This document shows, in pieces, positions 1-6,276 of a DNA stretch of 27,344 bases. Position numbers and translations under genes: made by a program. The DNA comes from a virus. The stretch's first letter is position 1. Each line of letters opens with the position of its first letter. A model generated the notes under the pieces. It did not search any database. It was given only the letters and a program-made list of their open reading frames with translations, and was not told the DNA's origin. The stretch spans positions 1 through 27,344 of the IMG/VR virus record IMGVR_UViG_3300020164_000010; one strand, 5' to 3'.

Positions 1-62
1 ATATTACAAACTGTTAATATCCATTCTGCAAATTCACAAGCATATTTATCTTTTAATCTCAT
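1..62 (-). CDS. Partial hypothetical protein (N-terminal 20 codons)
   Basis: An ATG at 62-60 on the minus strand opens a frame with no stop to the window edge. It begins MRLKDKYACEFAEWILTVCN. It starts 3 nt after the stop of the upstream gene (66-494), the tight spacing typical of this leftward operon. Too little is present to assign a function; reality of the gene is inferred from the open frame and operon spacing. Confidence 0.5.
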   Translation of the reverse strand, partial: MRLKDKYACEFAEWILTVCN

Positions 63-65
63 AAG

Positions 66-494
66 TTATTTCTTTTTCAATTGTTCAATAAACCATTTAG
101 TGTGAGTTTCTGCATAACCAACAGAATTTACTATATCACATTCTTTTTTTATAAACTCATAAAAAGCTATTAAATCATTTTTAGTAAAAAGTTCCTCACT
201 ATAACTTCTTTCTTGTTGCCATTTAGCACCAAATTTTGCAGCTTTATAAAGAGTACAGTTCTTAACATCTTTCTTTCTAAAAAATAACTCAGTAGCTTCT
301 TCAAGAGTAGTTTCTTGTTTAGGTTCTTCTAAATACCACTTATCAAACCTACAATCATACATAACATTATTGCATTTAGGACAACAATATTGGTCATAGT
401 CTGTATCTTGTTCATTTTTCATTTCATTAAATAGCCCTAACCAATGACACTCTGTGCATTTATATTTTTTAGGTTCTTCTTTTGGCTTTTCCAT
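66..494 (-). CDS. Zinc-ribbon protein with phage C-terminal module
   Basis: This 142-aa protein is unrecognised as a whole. The N-terminal part carries two Cys pairs (CTEC near residue 13 and CCPKC near 38, plus another Cys near 48), consistent with a zinc ribbon. The C-terminal half has the pattern LEEPKQETTLEEA followed by KAAKFGAKWQQERSYSEE, a module I know as a recurrent tail on diverse small proteins of Bacteroidetes phages; it may be a helical interaction domain. It lies 1 nt after the homing endonuclease fusion gene in the same operon. The same C-terminal module usually follows the N-terminal domain found in that neighbour, so this locus looks reshuffled. Function unknown. Confidence 0.75.
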   Translation of the reverse strand: MEKPKEEPKKYKCTECHWLGLFNEMKNEQDTDYDQYCCPKCNNVMYDCRFDKWYLEEPKQETTLEEATELFFRKKDVKNCTLYKAAKFGAKWQQERSYSEELFTKNDLIAFYEFIKKECDIVNSVGYAETHTKWFIEQLKKK

Positions 495-495
495 A

Positions 496-1440
496 TTATA
501 AATCTTTTAATGTTTCTAAATATTTTTTGTTAGCATCTTTTTCATTATCAAACAAACCTAAGTATTTTGTCTTACCTTCTATTGTTATTTGAGAAATCCA
601 TTTTTTAGCATTTTTACTCCAAGAAACTCCAACATAAGTAGAAGTAGAATCTTTTATGCTTCTTGATACATTTTCTCTATGTCCAATAAGTCTTAAATTT
701 TCTACGCTGTTATCTGTTTTAATTTCATTTATGTGGTCAACTACTACATTATGTGTTCCATCAGGAATATGATTTAAAAAACAAATAGCAACTAAACTAT
801 GAACTTTAAATATCTTTCTATCTGAATTTTTACAAAGTATAACTTGATAATATCCATTTGTACTTGTAGAGAATTTTAACAACTTTTCTTTTAACAATGT
901 AGGAGCATCATTTTTACCTAAAATAGTCCTTGATAATGATTTTACATTCCCAAGATTACTTACTTGATAGTAACCCTCAAAATCAGGAATATCTTTCCAT
1001 ACTTCAAGGTTTGGAATGATGATTTTGTATTTTTGACCTCCAATTCCATTTTTATAATACAAATCTAAATCTGCTATTGTTGTAACTTCAACCTCCTCAC
1101 AACTTGAATTCTTAACAAACCATTTTAAGAACTCATCATCAATAGCTTGTACACCATCTTTGATAAGTTGGTCATCTGTTGTTAGGATGATTTTTTTATA
1201 ATATGGAAAATTTGGTAAGTTAGGATTAACTCTTAAATATTTATATGCTACAGCTTGATTTGCATCATTATCAAATACCCAATCTCCTTCTTTAATTTCT
1301 TCATCATTAGTGATGTAGATGTTTTGGTTTTTACATAAGCCTTGACCTTTACCAAATACACCATTAGGATATAAATCTAATTTACTTGTTATATGTAACC
1401 TACTTGGTTTATCTGTTGCTAATATGTGTATTTTTTTCAT
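496..1440 (-). CDS. Phage protein fused to NUMOD4-HNH-AP2 homing endonuclease
   Basis: The protein is 314 aa from the ATG at 1440. I chose this start over 1467 because it forms an ATGA stop/start overlap with the upstream gene. Residues 1-143 resemble a common Bacteroidetes-phage hypothetical domain (KKIILTTDDQLIKDGVQAI, ending YKIIIP). Residues about 146-171 match NUMOD4 (VWKDIPDFEGYYQVSNLG). An HNH nuclease core follows (H214, DHIN at 235-238, NSVENLRLIGHREN around 244-257). Residues about 266-310 look like an AP2-type DNA-binding domain (YVGVSWSKNAKKW, KYLGLFDNEKDA). Such enzymes cut DNA at a homing site and spread by repair. The clean junction after YKIIIP suggests in-frame insertion of a mobile endonuclease. 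Confidence 0.88.
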   Translation of the reverse strand: MKKIHILATDKPSRLHITSKLDLYPNGVFGKGQGLCKNQNIYITNDEEIKEGDWVFDNDANQAVAYKYLRVNPNLPNFPYYKKIILTTDDQLIKDGVQAIDDEFLKWFVKNSSCEEVEVTTIADLDLYYKNGIGGQKYKIIIPNLEVWKDIPDFEGYYQVSNLGNVKSLSRTILGKNDAPTLLKEKLLKFSTSTNGYYQVILCKNSDRKIFKVHSLVAICFLNHIPDGTHNVVVDHINEIKTDNSVENLRLIGHRENVSRSIKDSTSTYVGVSWSKNAKKWISQITIEGKTKYLGLFDNEKDANKKYLETLKDL

Positions 1441-1718
1441 TTGTTTATGTGTTTTAAATAAATCCAATGTACTATTGATTCTGTTTCTTTACCTTCTAAT
1501 CCAGCTTCTACAAAATCTGCTTGTTTAAAACCAGCTTCAAATGCTTGTCTCATTAGTTCTAATGTTTGTTTCTCTGTGTGATTGTTCTTCTTCTTTGGTT
1601 TAGCTTTACATTTCTCACAATACAACTCTTTAGTTGCAGGACCTGTAGATATAATAGTTCTACATATATTACAGATCATTCCTCCCATTCCTGAATTAAA
1701 CTTGTAAATTGGTTCCAT
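1437..1718 (-). CDS. Small zinc-ribbon hypothetical protein
   Basis: This 93-aa protein has a four-Cys knuckle pair (CNICRTI near residue 16 and CEKCK near 34), so it probably binds zinc. A basic stretch (KPKKKNN) and an amphipathic helix (LELMRQAFEAGFKQA) follow. Its stop overlaps the start of the next gene by ATGA, indicating translational coupling. It starts 3 nt after the stop of the upstream 39-aa gene. No function can be named; a nucleic-acid or protein-binding adaptor is possible. Confidence 0.75.
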   Translation of the reverse strand: MEPIYKFNSGMGGMICNICRTIISTGPATKELYCEKCKAKPKKKNNHTEKQTLELMRQAFEAGFKQADFVEAGLEGKETESIVHWIYLKHINK

Positions 1719-1721
1719 AAT

Positions 1722-1841
1722 TTATTTATTTACAGGTTTAGGTGTACACACATGTCCATCACTCCATTTGATTCCTGGAGGTGGTGTTGTTTCTGGTGAG
1801 CTGTATTTTGTACCACACTCACTACATTCAAATCTATTCAT
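1722..1841 (-). CDS. 39-aa zinc-knuckle microprotein
   Basis: This short frame begins MNRFECSECGTKYSSPETTP and contains a CxxC pair plus a later H-V-C (GHVCTP). Stop TAA is at 1724-1722, 3 nt before the start of the next gene. The reading frame, codon use like its neighbours and tight spacing support it as a real gene. It could be a half zinc ribbon that dimerises or inserts into a partner. Function unknown. Confidence 0.65.
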   Translation of the reverse strand: MNRFECSECGTKYSSPETTPPPGIKWSDGHVCTPKPVNK

Positions 1842-1868
1842 AATATCTAATTTATTAGTTTAAAGAAT

Positions 1869-1891
1869 AAGGGCTCCACTACAGAGCCCTT
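1869..1891 (-). terminator. Hairpin between two microprotein genes (terminator or attenuator)
   Basis: An 8-bp perfect stem (AAGGGCTC / GAGCCCTT) with a 7-nt loop lies between the 48-aa gene and the 39-aa gene. On the minus strand it is followed by the moderately U-rich TATTCTTT. With no clear promoter after it, it may be a leaky terminator that lowers expression of downstream genes. Its loop (TGTAGTG) closely resembles that of the hairpin at 5570-5592. Confidence 0.55.
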
Positions 1892-1903
1892 TAATTCCCC
1901 TCC

Positions 1904-2050
1904 TTAATAACCCAACTGTTGAAGTTGGTCTATATTGGCTTCTACAATATACACACCATGTGCTATTGTACATGAGAATGCTATACACATAGCAAACGCT
2001 AATTGTCTGAACTGATAAAACTCAGTTGGTAATAATTTAATTGTTTTCAT
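1904..2050 (-). CDS. 48-aa single-membrane-span microprotein
   Basis: The frame starts at 2050 with MKTIKLLPTEFYQFRQ and ends QLQQLGY. Residues about 17-35 (LAFAMCIAFSCTIAHGVYI) are hydrophobic and form one predicted membrane helix; residues 1-16 carry the basic and aromatic side. The start codon sits 10 nt downstream of the decamer TCCTTAATAA that precedes several other leftward genes. It lies immediately downstream of the tmRNA terminator, so it needs its own promoter or readthrough. Function unknown; small phage membrane proteins often act on the host envelope, but that is inference. Confidence 0.65.
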   Translation of the reverse strand: MKTIKLLPTEFYQFRQLAFAMCIAFSCTIAHGVYIVEANIDQLQQLGY

Positions 2051-2060
2051 TGTTATTTAG

Positions 2061-2070
2061 TTATTAAGGA
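2061..2070 (-). promoter_or_regulatory. TCCTTAATAA leader motif (first of six leftward copies)
   Basis: The decamer TCCTTAATAA (minus strand) occurs just upstream of six leftward ATGs: here, 5273-5282, 6102-6111, 7084-7093, 7712-7721 and 7928-7937. Spacing to the ATG is 10, 11, 1, 2, 9 and 10 nt respectively. It is not a Shine-Dalgarno sequence. Its position suggests a translation-enhancing or regulatory leader element shared by the leftward genes. Confidence 0.5.
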
Positions 2071-2074
2071 TTAA

Positions 2075-2110
2075 TACAAAATAAAAAAGGCTACCATTTC
2101 TGATAGCCTT
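2075..2110 (-). terminator. Strong intrinsic terminator of the tmRNA transcript
   Basis: A 10-bp stem (2087-2096 with 2101-2110, one G-U pair) is closed by a GAAA tetraloop on the minus strand and followed by TTTTTTATTTT. This is a textbook intrinsic terminator. It ends the leftward transcript carrying the tmRNA and separates it from the 48-aa gene. Confidence 0.85.
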
Positions 2111-2271
2111 ATTGTTGAGGTTGGCACTAGTAAAACTCAAACCATAAAGTACTCAACTCCTTCTTTGCGTAGATAGGACTTAACATTCGTGATGTGCAAA
2201 CTACCCAATGTCTGTTACTTAAGTTATGCTTCAAGTAACTGCTATTGTTAACTGATTGATAATCAGTCTAG
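2111..2271 (-). other. Gene-free 3' trailer of tmRNA with several hairpins
   Basis: No credible gene is present. Several stems can be drawn: GTTGAG/CTCAAC (2114-2119 with 2152-2157), TTTGC/GCAAA around 2164-2204 enclosing ACAT/ATGT, a 7-bp GTTACTT/AAGTAAC near 2213-2238, and CTGATT/AATCAG near 2252-2267 close to the tmRNA 3' end. They may be processing signals or further small RNAs between the tmRNA and its terminator. Confidence 0.4.
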
Positions 2272-2599
2272 TGGACTAGGGGAGATTCGAACTCCCGTGT
2301 TGCTTACTTCAAAAATACAATTTTATACAGCTTATTTAGGGTCAAGCTTAGCTTAACGTTCCCACCACTCTATTTAATCTAATAGAGAAATCTTGGTAAT
2401 TTAGGCTGCTAAACCAACTACTACATCCTCATTCAATAATGAGAATACTTTGTTCATATTAGCTTCGATTTGTGCGTTTGCTCCTAGAGCCACTACACGA
2501 CTTGTGTTTTTGCCATTTAAAATAATTCACCTTAGTTTACAGTTATCTCTCTGGCTGAATTGTATAATCTATAATAACCAGTCAATTCCAGTCTAGCCC
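2272..2599 (-). ncRNA. ssrA: Phage-encoded tmRNA (ribosome rescue RNA)
   Basis: The 5' end on the minus strand reads GGGCTAGACTGGAATTGACT, close to the bacterial tmRNA start (GGGGCTGATTCTGGATTCGAC). The 3' end has a T-arm with 5-bp stem GGGAG/CTCCC and loop TTCGAAT, then CTAGTCC and discriminator A. GGGCTAG and CTAGTCC pair over 7 bp with a G3-U70 wobble, the alanine identity element of AlaRS. No CCA is encoded. A P2-type helix pairs ATACAATTCAGC (2565-2554) with GCTG and AATTGTAT (2331-2328, 2322-2315). A tag frame ending GLAA-stop lies inside. tmRNA frees stalled ribosomes and adds a degradation tag; a phage copy may sustain late translation or alter tagging. A promoter (2814-2849) and terminator (2075-2110) flank it. 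Confidence 0.92.
2401..2490 (-). other. tmRNA tag-peptide reading frame
   Basis: Upstream of the frame the minus strand reads TAGTG|GCT, matching TAGTC|GCA before the E. coli resume codon. Starting at GCT (2490-2488) the frame runs 29 codons to TAA (2403-2401). It begins ALGANAQIEA and ends NEDVVVGLAA. The terminal LAA is the usual ClpXP-type degron. The tag is clearly longer than the roughly 10-residue tags of most bacteria. The exact resume codon is inferred by analogy; GCA at 2481-2479 in the same frame is an alternative that gives a shorter tag. Confidence 0.75.
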
Positions 2600-2603
2600 A
2601 TTT

Positions 2604-2617
2604 CCCTCATGTGAGGG
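2604..2617 (-). other. Short hairpin directly 5' of the tmRNA
   Basis: CCCTC/GAGGG (5 bp, 4-nt loop) lies 5 nt upstream of the mature tmRNA 5' end. In this AT-rich region a GC-rich hairpin at that spot may guide 5' end processing. Between it and 2716 no gene is seen, only weak hairpins such as GTTGA/TCAAC near 2638-2654. Confidence 0.4.
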
Positions 2618-2715
2618 CATTTATCAATTGTTGTGTTGTTGACCAATGATCAACTATTATCTTTTGTATCACTCTAGTGAGTTTTAAACTGACTACAATG
2701 ATATGAAACATAAAT

Positions 2716-2803
2716 GTATAATATAGGTAAGTTCAATGATACGCAACACATACATTGACTATTTAAACTGCTATGTGGCGTTTATAGTCCCCAGTGATTA
2801 TAC
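2716..2803 (-). ncRNA. tRNA-sized structured RNA domain at 5' end of tmRNA transcript
   Basis: A 7-bp closing stem (GTATAAT/ATTATAC, 2716-2722 with 2797-2803) encloses an 88-nt domain. Inside, GACTAT + AAAC pair with GTTT + ATAGTC (2757-2789), and CAATG pairs with CATTG (2734-2738 with 2753-2757, competing by one or two bases). No T-loop consensus exists, so it is not an ordinary tRNA. The stem begins about 11 nt after the candidate -7 promoter box, so the transcript would open with this domain. It may be a stability element, riboregulator or separate small RNA. Confidence 0.4.
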
Positions 2804-2806
2804 AAA

Positions 2807-2833
2807 ATCCCTGCAAATATAATTCACAGGGAT
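2807..2833 (-). terminator. Terminator of the AAA-VWA operon
   Basis: A 7-bp stem (ATCCCTG/CAGGGAT, 2807-2813 with 2827-2833) with a 13-nt loop lies 24 nt after the VWA stop codon and is followed on the minus strand by TTTTG. The -7 box of the tmRNA promoter lies inside its loop, so end of one unit and start of the next overlap. Confidence 0.6.
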
Positions 2834-2849
2834 AAATAAAACAAACAAA
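2814..2849 (-). promoter_or_regulatory. Bacteroidetes-type promoter for the tmRNA transcript
   Basis: On the minus strand TTTG (2845-2842) is followed by 20 nt and then TATATTTG (2821-2814). This fits the Bacteroidetes vegetative consensus, TTTG (-33) and TAnnTTTG (-7). The start site would be near 2807, about 200 nt upstream of the mature tmRNA. A second TTTG at 2849-2846 gives a less likely spacing. Confidence 0.6.
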
Positions 2850-2856
2850 TAACCAA

Positions 2857-4248
2857 TTATATTTTAATTTCTTGTTCTCCTACACCCTCTGTGTAGCTAT
2901 AGATCTTCTCTTCTTCTGTCACCTTAATCTGTTTACCACCTGTAGCAAGACATAAATCTCTCAATTCATCATTGAATTGCATTAATGATATTGCATTCAC
3001 CTTATAAGGAAATGCATCTACACCAATATGATCTTGTCCATCATTGATAATTAAGATTTCTGGTTTCTCTTCTGCTAAATCTACTTTAAGATTACATAGT
3101 TTGTGATCAGCTATCTCTTCAGCAATTCTTTCAACCATATCACCAACAGCTGTTTGTCCACCATTAGGCTCATTAGAAAATGTTTGCCAAAAGTTTATGA
3201 CATCTTCTCTATTAGTAATGTGTTGAAACTCTAATTGATTTGGATTATGTACAAAATAACTAAAGAACACTTCAGCTTCACCTCTCATCACATACTTAAA
3301 CCTGTCGATTAATATAGCATTTACCCAGATTTGTTTCTGTTCTTCATGCATACTACCAGAGAAATCTAGTATAATGATAATCTTTTGAATCTGTTCTTTT
3401 CTATCAACTGGGACATTTACTGTCAAATCTTTAGTTAAGAACTTAGTTCTGAAATTGGGAAACATCTTCTGATATAGATCCATCATGTGCATTTGAGCAT
3501 AATCTCTCATGATCATCTTAGAATATTGATCAGAATTAGCCACTATCTTTTCAGATATTTCCTTTTCCACCTTGAACTCATTACCAAATTTACCTACAAG
3601 AGATAGATGATTCATAATCTCCATCTTTTTATCTCTACTAAGTTCATTTAGTTCTAATTGTTCATTGATGTTAGGATCAGTGTACAAGCTTCTATCAAAA
3701 TCTAATGCTTTATTCATATCTGGAGTATCATCTTCATCTCTTACACCATCTTCATCTTCATTCTTGTTCTGCAATTGCAAATATATAGCAACAGCTTGTT
3801 CAAGAGGTGTGAATCCAGGAATATATTGATTGTAAATAGAATCAAATAAGTCTTTCTTTCTAGAATACTCAGCTCTATCTTCATCATTAAGAGAATCAAC
3901 ATCTTTAAACTTATCAGCTAAATACTCAGTGTCTTCAATCATCTTGAAATAGCATATACGTGCTAATTCCTTGATCATATCAATACTCTCTTGCTTCTTA
4001 ACATATCTAAGCTTCTTCTTGATCTCTTTAGATGTTGGTGTGATGTAGTTAACTGGATCTTTAACAAACAAATTACTATCATCATCTTCAAAGTCTACAA
4101 CAAATGAATAGTTGGACCAAGAACTTCTTGACCAACCACCACCACCATATTTACTCTTCCAACCTCCACTAGCTTTTTTAGGAGCTTGGTAGGTTGGAGT
4201 ATAATAACTATCATAATAGTCATCATCATTTGCCCATATGCTTGCCAT
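2857..4248 (-). CDS. VWA-domain protein (MoxR partner)
   Basis: The protein is 463 aa. Residues 1-60 are Gly/Ser/Tyr/Asp-rich and probably disordered. A helical middle (about 70-285) precedes a von Willebrand factor A domain at about 286-445. The metal-ion-dependent adhesion site is intact: DFSGS at 295-299, T366 (GGQTAVGD) and D403 (INDGQD). VWA proteins of this kind bind targets through a chelated divalent cation and work with MoxR-family ATPases in assembly or metal insertion of protein complexes. The start overlaps the stop of the AAA+ gene (TAATG), so the two are translationally coupled. The target is unknown: virion assembly or a host complex are both possible. Confidence 0.88.
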   Translation of the reverse strand: MASIWANDDDYYDSYYTPTYQAPKKASGGWKSKYGGGGWSRSSWSNYSFVVDFEDDDSNLFVKDPVNYITPTSKEIKKKLRYVKKQESIDMIKELARICYFKMIEDTEYLADKFKDVDSLNDEDRAEYSRKKDLFDSIYNQYIPGFTPLEQAVAIYLQLQNKNEDEDGVRDEDDTPDMNKALDFDRSLYTDPNINEQLELNELSRDKKMEIMNHLSLVGKFGNEFKVEKEISEKIVANSDQYSKMIMRDYAQMHMMDLYQKMFPNFRTKFLTKDLTVNVPVDRKEQIQKIIIILDFSGSMHEEQKQIWVNAILIDRFKYVMRGEAEVFFSYFVHNPNQLEFQHITNREDVINFWQTFSNEPNGGQTAVGDMVERIAEEIADHKLCNLKVDLAEEKPEILIINDGQDHIGVDAFPYKVNAISLMQFNDELRDLCLATGGKQIKVTEEEKIYSYTEGVGEQEIKI

Positions 4249-5555
4249 TATATGAATGAAGCTATTTGAACGTTCTTAACAAACTTATCATTAGCTGCTG
4301 TAGCAGCTTTCACTAATTGTGAATGCATTTGTGCAATATCATCACTAACTGTTAAGCCTTTGATGTCTTTAATTTGTTTACCAAGATCAGTGATTGCATC
4401 TCTATACATCTTCTCATCTTCTTTAGATACTAATGGTAAATGTATAAGAGTTTCAATGCTATAGGTAATAGCTGCAGATAAGTCTCTGAACTTAATAGTA
4501 GCTTCAAACTTCTTAATCACTTCAGCAATCAATGATGGTTTCTTTGCAAACTCTGCAATAAACCCTAATGATTCAGGACCACATTGATCATACACTTGAT
4601 ATGCTGTAACAGCCACACGAGGTGAAATGGTTACACCATTCTTAGCATACTCTTGTAATAGATAAGGAATCACTGGATCCACATTATCTACACCAAACTT
4701 ACTCTCAAGTAATCTGTTATAAGATATTTCTGTATAGTTATCCCAGATAACATTCAATTCAAGAGGAAATCTTTCCATCAATGCTTTCAATGACATGTTC
4801 TTAGAGAATTCATCACGAGTTCTATTTGTACAACAAATGATGAACTTAGTGCTTATAGGAAATATCTGTGTACCATTTCTAAATACACCTGATGATAGAA
4901 TATCCTTTAATTGCTCCAAGATGAAATCTGGTGCATCAAACAACTCTTCGAACACTACATATTCATTATTCATAAATGAATTCTCTACAAGATATTCTAT
5001 TTTACCTGTTGTTTCAAATGTAGGTATATCTAATCCACCAAACAATCTGTCTGTTGTCATACCTGTACCCATTGTAATAACATAAGGTGTGATACCTTTA
5101 GCTTGTAGGAAATCTAATGTCATTTCTGATTTACCATGTCCACCTGGACCATACAATACAACATTCTTTGATGTAGAGAATCCTACGTTTAAAATGCTTG
5201 CTGTTTTGTCCATAAATACGAACTTCTCTGTACTTGCTGCTTTCTTTGTTGTTGCTTTCATTGTTTTTTTATTTATTAAGGAATTTTGATTATTTAATTT
5301 AATTTGTTCTAATACTTGCTCTATTGGTATTATTTCTTCTTCTTTAAGTACACAATCATTTGCTTCGAATATCCAACCTTGATGATGAAAGTCTGAATTT
5401 GATTCAATGTTTTTGATAAATTTATCAAGAACATCTTCTCCCATATATCCATTCATTGATCCTGATTCACACCATCTATCTGGTACATCATATTCATCAT
5501 TCCAATAACCTGTAGCTTTAAACTCTTCTTCTGTCTTTATTCTATATTTACTCAT
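4248..5555 (-). CDS. MoxR-type AAA+ ATPase with fused N-terminal domain
   Basis: The 435-aa frame has an AAA+ core typical of MoxR ATPases: Walker A GPGGHGKS (136-143), the GLDIP segment (174-178), Walker B VVFEE (200-204), sensor 1 N244 (CCTNR), an arginine in MERFP near 262, and SPR at 311-313. Residues 1-98 form another unit (starts MSKYRIKTEEEFKATGYW), a domain I recognise as free-standing in other phages. Met99 (codon at 5261) is preceded by the decamer leader TCCTTAATAA and an A-rich stretch, exactly like independent leftward genes. The frame probably fuses a small upstream gene to the ATPase while keeping an internal start, so a 337-aa ATPase may also be made. The ATPase presumably remodels a complex together with the VWA protein. 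Confidence 0.88.
   Translation of the reverse strand: MSKYRIKTEEEFKATGYWNDEYDVPDRWCESGSMNGYMGEDVLDKFIKNIESNSDFHHQGWIFEANDCVLKEEEIIPIEQVLEQIKLNNQNSLINKKTMKATTKKAASTEKFVFMDKTASILNVGFSTSKNVVLYGPGGHGKSEMTLDFLQAKGITPYVITMGTGMTTDRLFGGLDIPTFETTGKIEYLVENSFMNNEYVVFEELFDAPDFILEQLKDILSSGVFRNGTQIFPISTKFIICCTNRTRDEFSKNMSLKALMERFPLELNVIWDNYTEISYNRLLESKFGVDNVDPVIPYLLQEYAKNGVTISPRVAVTAYQVYDQCGPESLGFIAEFAKKPSLIAEVIKKFEATIKFRDLSAAITYSIETLIHLPLVSKEDEKMYRDAITDLGKQIKDIKGLTVSDDIAQMHSQLVKAATAANDKFVKNVQIASFI
5273..5282 (-). promoter_or_regulatory. Internal leader motif inside the AAA+ reading frame
   Basis: The decamer TCCTTAATAA is 11 nt upstream of the in-frame ATG at 5261. In this frame it is read as SLI with no stop, so the motif that elsewhere sits between genes here lies inside a continuous frame. 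It argues for internal initiation of the ATPase. Confidence 0.5.
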
Positions 5556-5569
5556 AGCTTTAATATAAA

Positions 5570-5592
5570 AAGAGAGCCATTACAGCTCTCTT
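5570..5592 (-). terminator. Intrinsic terminator upstream of the AAA+ gene
   Basis: An 8-bp stem (AAGAGAGC/GCTCTCTT) with loop TGTAATG (minus strand) is followed by TTTTTATATT. It lies between the 165-aa gene and the AAA+ gene. No clear promoter follows within the short gap, so partial readthrough is likely and may set the ratio between these genes. Confidence 0.75.
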
Positions 5593-5602
5593 ATTAGTTT
5601 AT

Positions 5603-6100
5603 TTAGTCATCATCACCATCACCATTTCTTCTTCTTTGCTCTTCAGCTAACTTATCAAGAAACTCTTTAAGTTCTGGTGGTAATGAATCACCATCAATTG
5701 GTTCATCTTCACTCTGTCCTTTTGTAAGATTATCAAGCATCTTTTTGATATTATCTGGAAGATCATCAGCATCTAATTGTATAGATTTAACTGATGATTT
5801 CAGATTTTTCAACTTTTGCTCTAATTTCTCTCCAAATCTATCTATTTTATCTTGTAGATACATTGATGATAAAACTACCAATTGAGAATAACTAAACTCA
5901 TTAGCACATGTTTCTACTAATTGACTTGGTGATGAATTTTCTCTAATATTTTTATCATCATCAAATATAAAATCTTTTAGTATAGTTGATACTTGTGTAC
6001 CAAGATCATCTAAATAAGAATCTTCTACACCTATTGCTTTAGCAAGTTTCTTCTGACCGTGATCAAAGGTGAATATTCCACCTGATTTTGTTGCATTCAT
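5603..6100 (-). CDS. Acidic helical hypothetical protein
   Basis: This 165-aa protein is unrecognised. It starts MNATKSGGIFTFDHGQKK, has a helical coiled-coil-like middle (DKIDRFGEKLEQKLKNLKSS, about 95-115) and an acidic tail ending RRRNGDGDDD. The start is 1 nt after the leader decamer at 6102-6111. It sits immediately upstream of the MoxR-like ATPase and VWA genes and may be their substrate or adaptor, which is inference from position only. Confidence 0.75.
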   Translation of the reverse strand: MNATKSGGIFTFDHGQKKLAKAIGVEDSYLDDLGTQVSTILKDFIFDDDKNIRENSSPSQLVETCANEFSYSQLVVLSSMYLQDKIDRFGEKLEQKLKNLKSSVKSIQLDADDLPDNIKKMLDNLTKGQSEDEPIDGDSLPPELKEFLDKLAEEQRRRNGDGDDD

Positions 6101-6120
6101 GTTATTAAGGATTTAATTGA

Positions 6121-6276
6121 TTACTGTTCTATTGTTTGTCTAACGTCTATTGTTCTTTCTCTTACAATTCCATTTCTGAAATTATATATCACTTCAATGA
6201 TCAACCTCTTAGCTTTGATTCCTCTAAATCTATCTGTTGATGCTACCAATGTACCTTTACTCACTCTAGCTCTCAT
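6121..6276 (-). CDS. 51-aa basic hypothetical protein
   Basis: The frame starts MRARVSKGTLVASTDRFRG and ends RTIDVRQTIEQ. It is rich in Arg/Lys and alternates hydrophobic residues as in a small beta fold. Its ATG overlaps the stop of the upstream 76-aa gene as ATGA, the same coupling seen at 1437 and 6681. Function unknown; nucleic-acid binding is possible from its charge. Confidence 0.65.
   Translation of the reverse strand: MRARVSKGTLVASTDRFRGIKAKRLIIEVIYNFRNGIVRERTIDVRQTIEQ

Noticed and set aside
4795-5289. Two rightward open frames (96 and 66 codons) opposite the AAA+ gene
   Set aside because: They are antisense shadows of a gene with intact AAA+ motifs, have no leader context and show no domain.
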